Part shown: piece after piece, positions 1 through 5,750 of the stretch
How the letters are laid out: each line of letters opens with the position of its first letter
How positions within the stretch are numbered: the stretch's first letter is position 1
The notes under the pieces: generated by a model
What the model was told of the DNA's origin: nothing
Database searches by the model: none
Seen by the model: the letters and a program-made list of their open reading frames with translations, nothing else
Assembly (NCBI GenBank): GCA_964503595.1
Contig: CAZDAM010000126.1
Span: forward strand, 1-8,166
Direction: 5' to 3'
From: CAZDAM01 sp964503595
GTDB lineage: Bacteria > Muiribacteriota > UBA6191
Length of the DNA stretch: 8,166 nt
Translations under genes and position numbers: made by a program

Positions 1-590
1 ATGTCTATGTTCCCTGTGAAGAGTGCAGGGGAAGACGCTTCAACGAGGCTACCCTGAGAGTCAAGTACCGTGGCAGGACCATCAGTGATGTCCTGAATCT
101 GAGTGTGGATGAGGCCATTGAGGTCTTTGAGAATGTTCCGACGGTCATGCGGATGCTGAAGACCCTTCAGGATGTGGGTCTTGGCTATATTCAGCTGGGT
201 CAGAGTGCAACGACTCTTTCCGGAGGAGAAGCCCAGCGCATCAAGCTGGCCCGGGAGCTTGCCAAACGGTCGACGGGGCGCACCCTCTATATTCTGGATG
301 AACCCACAACGGGACTGCATTTTGAGGATATCCGCAAACTGGTGGCTGTTCTGCGCCGTCTGGTCGATCAGGGCAATACGATTCTGGTCATCGAGCACAA
401 CCTGGATGTGATTCGCTGTGCGGACTGGATTGTGGATCTGGGACCGGAAGGTGGGAATCAGGGGGGACAGCTTTTGTATCAGGGACCGTTGGAAGGTATC
501 CTGAAATGCGAAAGCAGCTGGACGGGCAAATACCTCGGCCCTCTTCTTCTACCCGATAAGGAGCAAAATGGCCTCAAAGCCACAGCTTGA
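1..590 (+). CDS. uvrA: UvrA excinuclease ABC subunit A, C-terminal part (5' end outside window)
   Basis: UvrA is the DNA-damage-sensing ATPase of nucleotide excision repair; as a dimer it loads UvrB at lesions in the cytoplasm. Only the last 195 residues are present, read in the frame starting at base 3. The fragment opens with a CxxC pair (CEEC, bases 15-26), which matches the second half of the UvrA zinc finger. It is followed by the usual RGR-T-I-x-DVL segment. The second ABC ATPase domain shows the signature LSGGEAQR (from base 216), Walker B ILDEPTTGLH (about 291-320) and the switch histidine in VIEHNLDVI. The end, TGKYLGPLL, is a normal UvrA tail, so the gene is not truncated at its 3' end. 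It overlaps the next gene by 23 bases, which suggests one transcript. The family assignment is essentially certain. The upstream part, including the first ATPase domain, is not visible. Confidence 0.97.
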   Translation, partial: VYVPCEECRGRRFNEATLRVKYRGRTISDVLNLSVDEAIEVFENVPTVMRMLKTLQDVGLGYIQLGQSATTLSGGEAQRIKLARELAKRSTGRTLYILDEPTTGLHFEDIRKLVAVLRRLVDQGNTILVIEHNLDVIRCADWIVDLGPEGGNQGGQLLYQGPLEGILKCESSWTGKYLGPLLLPDKEQNGLKATA

Positions 591-1530
591 GCAGGAAATT
601 CTCTCTTCACTTCTGAATATGCCTCTGGAAGAAATGGAAAGGCGTTATGGAATTGCTGAGCCGGTTGATGGGGTCGAAAACCTTCTGAAAATCGAGGAGC
701 ATGCCTGGATGTTCGTGCAGAAAGGCAGCCTGCATCTGGTGCATGCCGGATGCGACGGAATCCCCTCTGTAGCCCGCGTGGTCCGGGAAGTCCGTAAGCG
801 CGATCTTCCCTTGAGCATTCTTTTCCTGTTGTCTTCCACCGAAGAGTGGTCGGCCAATCTCTGGTATTACCGGGAGCTTTCCGAAATGGCTCCCGAGCTG
901 TTCGGATTCCGCCTTCTGACCCATCCCCGCAATGAGGGATTTGCCAATGGGGGACAGGCCGCAGCGTTTACTTCGGATGAGGAGTATATCAAGCTGGGTG
1001 GGCGTAAATACTATATTCTGCGGACCCCCGGGCATCGGCTCGGAGGGGATCAACTCTCTCTTTTCGAGTTGGGATCCAAAGTTCTGATTGTCGCTGATCT
1101 GCTGCAACCTCAGGGAGAAATTTACGAATATTGCAGTTTTCTGACTCCTGTTCCCGACCATCACGAGCCAGACAATGCGGTCATGTCCTTGCAGAACCTC
1201 AGAACCCTGCCGTTTGAACGCATCCTTTGTGGGGAAGGCCAGGTTCTGGACCGCTCCAGAGGCTATATCTGGATTGAGGTGACTCAGAAAGTTCTGGAGA
1301 GAATGGCTTATCACTGTCGCAAGGTTCTCTGGGAAGAGGATCAGGGCAGCCTGGAAGAGAATGCCCGCAATGTATTTCTCAAATTAGGAATGGAACGCAA
1401 CATGAGCCTGGATCCGCTTTATCATCGGATGGAAAGGCCTAAGAGTGGGGGCTTATCCCTGTTTCAGAAGCATGATTTGCCGCCGATTGCCCGGTATCTG
1501 ACTAAGTTTGGCGGGGGAAGGGAGGCCTGA
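568..1530 (+). CDS. Metallo-beta-lactamase-fold protein with degraded metal site
   Basis: This 320-residue protein has the second half of a metallo-beta-lactamase (MBL) fold. The motif TPGH (153-156) is followed by GG-x-LSLFELG and then IVAD with Asp177, which matches the family pattern TPGHTPGS...L..GD. The other canonical ligands are replaced. Where THxHxDH is expected (about 88-94) the sequence reads LSSTEEW, so the three histidines become Ser, Thr and Trp and the Asp becomes Glu. The late PGHG motif appears as CGEG (201-204), with Glu203 in place of His. His156 and Asp177 alone would not make a normal dinuclear site, so hydrolase activity is doubtful. The C-terminal 100 residues are helical and end in a basic tail, as in several MBL proteins with a C-terminal helical or winged-helix region. 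The start is supported by AAGGAG at 558-563. It overlaps uvrA by 23 bases and the next gene by one base (TGATG), so the three are probably one operon. Its function is unknown. Confidence 0.8.
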   Translation: MASKPQLEQEILSSLLNMPLEEMERRYGIAEPVDGVENLLKIEEHAWMFVQKGSLHLVHAGCDGIPSVARVVREVRKRDLPLSILFLLSSTEEWSANLWYYRELSEMAPELFGFRLLTHPRNEGFANGGQAAAFTSDEEYIKLGGRKYYILRTPGHRLGGDQLSLFELGSKVLIVADLLQPQGEIYEYCSFLTPVPDHHEPDNAVMSLQNLRTLPFERILCGEGQVLDRSRGYIWIEVTQKVLERMAYHCRKVLWEEDQGSLEENARNVFLKLGMERNMSLDPLYHRMERPKSGGLSLFQKHDLPPIARYLTKFGGGREA

Positions 1531-2216
1531 TGTCTGGGGATCCTGGAGTCTGGCTGCGTTCTCTGGTCTATAAAATCCCGGTAGCTTTATTGACCCTTTA
1601 TACTCTGGGCCTGGCTTTAGGGCTGGCGTCCCAGCGGATGCGGGGCTTTCGTCAGAGGGTGGACTGGAAGCTTTCGTCCTATCTCGATACTCTGGGCCTG
1701 CTGGCCTACCTTTTCTGTCCAGTCGGCTGGTATCGGCTGGATGCCTTTGAGGACCCGCGCCTGCAATCTGCTCCCCGTCAGCTGAAACTTCATCTGGCTG
1801 CCCTTTGCGCTGCTCTGGTCCTGACCTGCGCGACCATGCTGATCAGCTTTTCAGTTTCCGGACTTCAGGGAAATCTTGAAACCCTGTTTCGGGAAGTCAT
1901 GCTTTATTGCATGATTTTTCCCCTGATGACAGCCTTATGGCTGATTGTTCCACTGTACCCGGCTCCGGGCTGGCGGATTCTGCATGCATTTCTGTCTCAT
2001 AAGGCCGCCTTTAGGATGACTCAGTACCGCTCGGTCACGGCGGTGATCGTCGTAGCTGCCCTGTTTCTGGGTGATGCGGTTCTGATTTTGCCCGTACTTT
2101 CCCTGATTGGAGTTATGGGGGCTACCGGTTATCCCGGCCTGATCCTGATTCTTCTGATGGCTCTGGCTGGTCTGTTTGTGCTGTGCCGGCCGATTAAGGC
2201 TTCATTCGTCGAGTAG
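1530..2216 (+). CDS. Site-2-protease (M50)-like membrane protein without catalytic residues
   Basis: This is a 228-residue integral membrane protein with about five or six hydrophobic segments (roughly 12-34, 54-68, 86-110, 120-142, 168-190 and 200-220). It aligns with the compact site-2 protease family. The segment with LDTLG (52-56), CPVGW (63-67), and then FEDPR matches the family's IDPIG...GWAKPVPVNP...FRNPR region. LIVPLYPAPGWRIL (138-151) aligns position by position with the NLLPIPPLDGGRIL motif. The catalytic residues are absent. At the HExxH position the sequence is LGLAL (26-30), and the third zinc ligand Asp is Pro146. There is no HExxH anywhere in the protein. I infer a pseudoprotease that may bind or present membrane substrates; the activity loss is read directly from the sequence. 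A strong Shine-Dalgarno (GGGAGG) lies four bases before the start, and TGATG joins it to the upstream stop. The 3' end overlaps rsgA tail-to-tail by 15 bases. Confidence 0.75.
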   Translation: MSGDPGVWLRSLVYKIPVALLTLYTLGLALGLASQRMRGFRQRVDWKLSSYLDTLGLLAYLFCPVGWYRLDAFEDPRLQSAPRQLKLHLAALCAALVLTCATMLISFSVSGLQGNLETLFREVMLYCMIFPLMTALWLIVPLYPAPGWRILHAFLSHKAAFRMTQYRSVTAVIVVAALFLGDAVLILPVLSLIGVMGATGYPGLILILLMALAGLFVLCRPIKASFVE

Positions 2217-3149
2217 ACGATCCGGATTGCACTCCAGCAGAAATTTGCGATAGCGCTCCAGACGGTCGGCATTCACAAGACCCTCGGCAACTGCCTGAGG
2301 CAATGCACAGCCGTCCTCGTCTTCCCGGTGAAGGCAGTTATGGTAGCGGCAGTTGGGAGCCTCTCTGAAGTCGGGCATACACCAGCGCAGCTGCCACATG
2401 GGCAGATGGAACAGAAAAATCTGGCTGAAGCCGGCGGTGTCGGCGACAAAAGTGTCGCCACTGACGGGGTAAAGACAGGTATGAGTGGTGGTCTGGGGGC
2501 CTGTCTTGCAGCGCTCGGACCAGATCCCGGTTGCCAGATGAAGATCCGGTCTCAGGTGGTTCATCAGGGTGGATTTTCCGGATCCGGAAGGACCCATCAG
2601 AAAAGAAACCTTGCCCTGGGCGGTTTCATTGAGTTCCCGAATTCCGATGCCCTGATGGATGGACATTGGAATTACGGTATAGCCCATGGATTGGTACAGC
2701 TCGATATAGGAATCCAGTTCATCCGGCTGGCCCAGCAGATCGATCTTGTTCAGAAGAATGACAGGCTTCAGATCCATGCTTTCCACAAGAATCAGGAAGC
2801 GTTCCAGAAGAGCGGGATGAAAATCCGGTTCCCGGCAGGGATTCATGATCAGGACCTGATCCAGGTTGGAAATCAGGATCTGACCTTCCCGACGGGCCTT
2901 TCCCTTGCCCTTGTCCGAAAAACCCTTGGCGCGGACCAGAGAACTTGTGCGAGGAAGGATTTGGGAAATCAGAGCATCTCCGTTGTCAGGAATCTCGACT
3001 TCGACCCGATCACCGACAACGGCCAGGTTGTGGGTTCCCTTTTTCTTGAGAACTCCTTTGACCCGGCAGGGGACTTCCCTGAGGTCGGAAGTCAGTACAT
3101 GATAGTAGCCACCATGACGACGGCAGATAATTGCGGAAATTCTGTGCAT
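2202..3149 (-). CDS. rsgA: Ribosome small-subunit-dependent GTPase RsgA
   Basis: RsgA (YjeQ/YloQ) is a circularly permuted GTPase that binds the 30S subunit late in assembly and couples GTP hydrolysis to release of maturation factors. The 315-residue product has the usual order. An N-terminal OB-fold (about 1-75) includes VVGDRVEVE. The GTPase domain has G4 NKID (134-137) before G1 GPSGSGKST (186-194), then the Thr-rich G2 region TTT (220-222) and G3 DTAG (237-240). The C-terminal zinc domain has Cys267, Cys272, His274 and Cys281 in the family spacing, within FREAPNCRYHNCLH. All key residues are present and the length is typical, so it should be active. A basic GKGKARRE stretch (81-88) lies between the OB-fold and the GTPase domain and may contact rRNA. 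The gene stands alone on the minus strand. Its upstream region has only a weak Shine-Dalgarno and a possible TATATT -10 element. Confidence 0.97.
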   Translation of the reverse strand: MHRISAIICRRHGGYYHVLTSDLREVPCRVKGVLKKKGTHNLAVVGDRVEVEIPDNGDALISQILPRTSSLVRAKGFSDKGKGKARREGQILISNLDQVLIMNPCREPDFHPALLERFLILVESMDLKPVILLNKIDLLGQPDELDSYIELYQSMGYTVIPMSIHQGIGIRELNETAQGKVSFLMGPSGSGKSTLMNHLRPDLHLATGIWSERCKTGPQTTTHTCLYPVSGDTFVADTAGFSQIFLFHLPMWQLRWCMPDFREAPNCRYHNCLHREDEDGCALPQAVAEGLVNADRLERYRKFLLECNPDRLLDE

Positions 3150-3231
3150 CTTTGAATGGCTTCAATATATCGAAGAACAAGACTTACGACCAGTAGCAGC
3201 TTTGTTTTCATGTGGATGATAGGATCATGGC
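3150..3231. promoter_or_regulatory. Divergent promoter region between rsgA and the 3232 operon
   Basis: This 82-base gap separates two divergent genes, so it should hold promoters for both. On the minus strand, TATATT (complement of about 3166-3171) would be a fair -10 for rsgA, but the -35 at 17 bases (TGGTCG) is poor and the leader would be only a few bases. On the plus strand I find no convincing -10/-35 pair. A short perfect inverted repeat, TTGAA-tggc-TTCAA (3152-3165), sits just upstream of the rsgA start and could be an operator half or a small RNA hairpin. Promoter function here follows from gene orientation rather than from strong motifs. Confidence 0.35.
3216..3228 (+). promoter_or_regulatory. 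Small inverted repeat holding the Shine-Dalgarno of the 3232 gene
   Basis: The bases ATGAT-AGG-ATCAT form a perfect 5-bp inverted repeat. Its centre contributes the AGGA (3221-3224) that is the likely ribosome-binding site, seven bases before the ATG at 3232. This could be a weak hairpin that presents or hides the site. A stem this short may occur by chance. Confidence 0.3.
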
Positions 3232-4392
3232 ATGCCCTGGGAAATCGAGAGCCTGACCACGATTCTTGCTGATCTGGCCCAAAGCCGCAACTGTATTCTG
3301 TCCAGATTGGATTGCCGTCGCCTGCTTACCGGGGAAGAGAAGGTGGAGATAGAAGCAGCCGGAATTTCCGAGTGGATTCCGCTGATTCTGATTTTTCGGG
3401 AACTGGCCCATGCTGTACCTTCTTCGGAGCCAAGAGTGGTCCTGGCCTGTCAGGCCATTTCCCAGCGCCTTGAGTATGATCCGAATCCTCTTTTTGCCCG
3501 TGAGTACCAGGAGCCGATTTCCCGCCCTCCCCTGATTGAAATCAAGCTTCTGAAGGTTTTTGAGAAATCTTACGAGCAGGATGTGGGTCTTCAGGCAGCT
3601 CTGAGCTTTGTGTATCAGGTTTCTGATCTTGGCTGGTTTCAGCGTCGTCAGGGAATCTGCCTTCTTGTGCTCTGGATCTGGACTTTGCGCCAGTTTGGGG
3701 AGAGGCTTCCTGTGCCGGCTGACAGCGGTCGGCTGGAAACCTTCATGCAGGCTCTGGCTGAGCCCCGTCACGGACTGCCCCTGCTTCTGGATCTATCGCG
3801 GGCCTTTCATTACCCGCAGGTTCAGGCTCAGGAAGAGGAAGAGCCGGTGAGGGCCGAGGCCGACTGGACTGTACCTGCTCTGATCAAACGTCTTCAGGCC
3901 CGCATGGAAGAACAGCTCAGCCAGCTTTCCCGTTTCGAGAAGGATATGCGCTGGCAGGCCCGTTTTGAGAGTCATAATGCGGTTTCCATGGGTCTGGCCA
4001 TGGGGCCCTGGCAGAAGGCTCAAAATGCCCGGGCAATCTCCGGTGACATTCAGTGGGCCGGAGAGTGGGTCCTGAGTTTTAAATCCACCCGGCCGGCTTT
4101 TCGGCACTCAAGGGTTCCCCGCAACCGCTTTGTCCTGTTAGCTTTAAGAACGGAAGATGCGGTGCATATCGTCTTTCATCTGCATATCGAATATGATGTT
4201 GGCAAAGCAAGTCAGATCGTACCGGAGACGATTTCGATTCGCGAAGTGCTCGACCATACAGAACTGGGTCTGAATACTTCGGTATCTTCCGAAGCATTGG
4301 AAAACCTGGCTTCTGACTGTCTGGACAGGTTCCTGGGCAGGCTGGAGGAAGAGACAGCCCGGTATCGACTGAAGGGAAGTGGGGCCCTATGA
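3232..4392 (+). CDS. Unrecognised 386-aa soluble protein, first gene of operon
   Basis: I do not recognise a family. The product has no signal peptide. A helix-rich N-terminal half (about 1-195) contains one strongly hydrophobic patch, GICLLVLWIW (141-150), which looks like a buried helix rather than a clear membrane span. An acidic linker, EEEEP (201-205), leads to a probable coiled coil (about 215-245). The C-terminal region (about 250-350) looks alpha/beta, with a strand-like VHIVFHLHIEYDV (311-323), and is followed by a helical, charged end. The start is fixed by an in-frame stop at 3220-3222 and AGGA at 3221-3224. The stop overlaps the next start as ATGA (4389-4392), so its translation is probably coupled to that of the dehydrogenase-like gene, which suggests a partner or similar stoichiometry. 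No catalytic motif was found. The length and the clean reading frame make it a real gene. Confidence 0.88.
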   Translation: MPWEIESLTTILADLAQSRNCILSRLDCRRLLTGEEKVEIEAAGISEWIPLILIFRELAHAVPSSEPRVVLACQAISQRLEYDPNPLFAREYQEPISRPPLIEIKLLKVFEKSYEQDVGLQAALSFVYQVSDLGWFQRRQGICLLVLWIWTLRQFGERLPVPADSGRLETFMQALAEPRHGLPLLLDLSRAFHYPQVQAQEEEEPVRAEADWTVPALIKRLQARMEEQLSQLSRFEKDMRWQARFESHNAVSMGLAMGPWQKAQNARAISGDIQWAGEWVLSFKSTRPAFRHSRVPRNRFVLLALRTEDAVHIVFHLHIEYDVGKASQIVPETISIREVLDHTELGLNTSVSSEALENLASDCLDRFLGRLEEETARYRLKGSGAL

Positions 4393-5741
4393 GACTGAGT
4401 ATTTTTGAATATATGCATCAGGCTGGAATTCGCCGTATCCGTCTGCGTAATTCCACTGCGACCATGATGCGCAAAGGCTCGGATCAGTGGGAACTCATGC
4501 CTCTTGAAAACAACCCGGTATATGGGCCTTTACTGCTTTCCGATCTTCTTTTGGGGCAGATGGGTCATGAGGAAATGGTGATCTACTATGAGCCGGTGGA
4601 AGGTGCGGAGTGCATGCTCAAGGCGGTTCTGGCAATTTATTCCCGCGACCTGGGTCCGGCGGTTACCGGAATCCGGGTCAATACATACGATACCGAAGAA
4701 GACATGGTTGAAGATGCCCTGATGATTTCCCGCACCATGTCCCGCAAGGCGGCCTATGCCAACCTGCCTCTGGGGGGAGGACATATTGCGGTCGACTGGC
4801 CCCGGCCCATGGATTTTTCCTCCAACCGCCCGGCCATCTTTCCCTACCTGGAGCATCTGGGACGCCTGATTGATGAATACGAAGGGCGGGTTATCGGTGC
4901 CCCGGACATGCATACCCACATGCATACCATGCATATCATCCAGCGTACGACTTCCCATGTGATCTGCAATATGGGAGTGGATCAGTACATCAAGGTTGAG
5001 AATGGTCTGGAAGAGCCTGGGAGTATTCATGGCTCCGGAGACCCTTCGAGCTTTGCGGCCTATTCCTGCTTTCGGGCCATGGAAACCGGCTGGCGTTTCA
5101 GACAGGGCGATCAGGATGCCAGTCTGGCCGGGACCAGGGTTCTGGTTCTTGGGCTGGGTCGTACCGGCCTGGCCCTTGTGGATCTGCTTCTGAAATCCGG
5201 AGCTGAAGTCATGGGGGCGGATGTGGATCCGGCCGCATGTGAAATCATGGAAGATGTCTATCAGGTCAAGATTGTGGCACGCACCCGCGAAGAGATCATG
5301 CAGGCCCATGCGACTCCCTGCGATATTCTGGCTCCCTGTGCCATCGGCCAGCTGATTTCTGACAAGCGGATTCGTGAATTTGATACCAAACTGATCTGTG
5401 GAGTTGCCAATCATCAGCTCAATCAGGATAAAGACGCCAATCTTCTGCACGAAAGAGGGATTCTCTGGATTCCTGACATCTGCTCGAATGTGGGAGGCCT
5501 GATCAACGCAGCCCAGGAAGTCCGCTTTGATAAGAATGGCCAGAGAAAGTATCGTTCCGGCTATGACCGGGATGCGGTCTACCAGTCCATTGATCGTCTG
5601 GAAAGCGAGCTTTGGGATCACCTCAAGTTTGCGGAAAGGCATAGTCTGACTCCCTACGAGGTCTGCATTGCCCGTTCGGATTTACGCATGCAGGGACAGC
5701 GCAAGGAGCGTTGGCTGAAAGCCTTCCAGCGTCAGGGATAG
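4389..5741 (+). CDS. Leu/Phe/Val-dehydrogenase-like protein with altered active site
   Basis: The 450-residue product belongs to the Glu/Leu/Phe/Val amino-acid dehydrogenase superfamily, whose members reversibly deaminate amino acids with NAD(P). The N-terminal fold domain shows LGPAVTGIRV (88-97), VEDAL (107-111) and LGGG (128-131). The NAD-binding Rossmann domain has GLGRTG (255-260) with Asp278 at the end of the second strand, which favours NAD over NADP. It is followed by APCAIG (315-320) and NVGG-LIN (367-373). Compared with leucine dehydrogenase, the substrate-carboxylate lysine is kept (Lys120), but the catalytic lysine 12 residues later is His132. The Gly-Gly motif is Thr93-Gly94. The active-site Asp is kept (Asp173) but is followed by HTHMHTMH (175-182), where the family has a GTT segment. 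About 50 extra residues are inserted between IFEYM (5-9) and the first core strands. Ordinary dehydrogenase activity is therefore doubtful. ATGA coupling joins it to the upstream gene, and nine bases separate it from the PLD gene. Confidence 0.9.
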   Translation: MRLSIFEYMHQAGIRRIRLRNSTATMMRKGSDQWELMPLENNPVYGPLLLSDLLLGQMGHEEMVIYYEPVEGAECMLKAVLAIYSRDLGPAVTGIRVNTYDTEEDMVEDALMISRTMSRKAAYANLPLGGGHIAVDWPRPMDFSSNRPAIFPYLEHLGRLIDEYEGRVIGAPDMHTHMHTMHIIQRTTSHVICNMGVDQYIKVENGLEEPGSIHGSGDPSSFAAYSCFRAMETGWRFRQGDQDASLAGTRVLVLGLGRTGLALVDLLLKSGAEVMGADVDPAACEIMEDVYQVKIVARTREEIMQAHATPCDILAPCAIGQLISDKRIREFDTKLICGVANHQLNQDKDANLLHERGILWIPDICSNVGGLINAAQEVRFDKNGQRKYRSGYDRDAVYQSIDRLESELWDHLKFAERHSLTPYEVCIARSDLRMQGQRKERWLKAFQRQG

Positions 5742-5750
5742 GGCTTTGAA

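Noticed and set aside
607..1314. Long minus-strand open frame opposite the MBL-like gene.
   Set aside because: It has no domain pattern or start signal, and it lies wholly opposite a better-supported gene. It is a codon-usage shadow.
2206..2220. Bidirectional terminator at the convergent stops (TCGTC-gagta-GACGA).
   Set aside because: The stem is only five base pairs and there is no T-tract on either side. It may contribute, but I cannot support a terminator.
2328..3155. 275-codon plus-strand frame opposite rsgA.
   Set aside because: rsgA on the minus strand has every family motif; this frame is its shadow.
4530..5642. 370-codon minus-strand open frame opposite the dehydrogenase-like gene.
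   Set aside because: Its product is low-complexity and His/Gly/Asn-rich, with no recognisable motif, while the plus strand matches a known family along its length.
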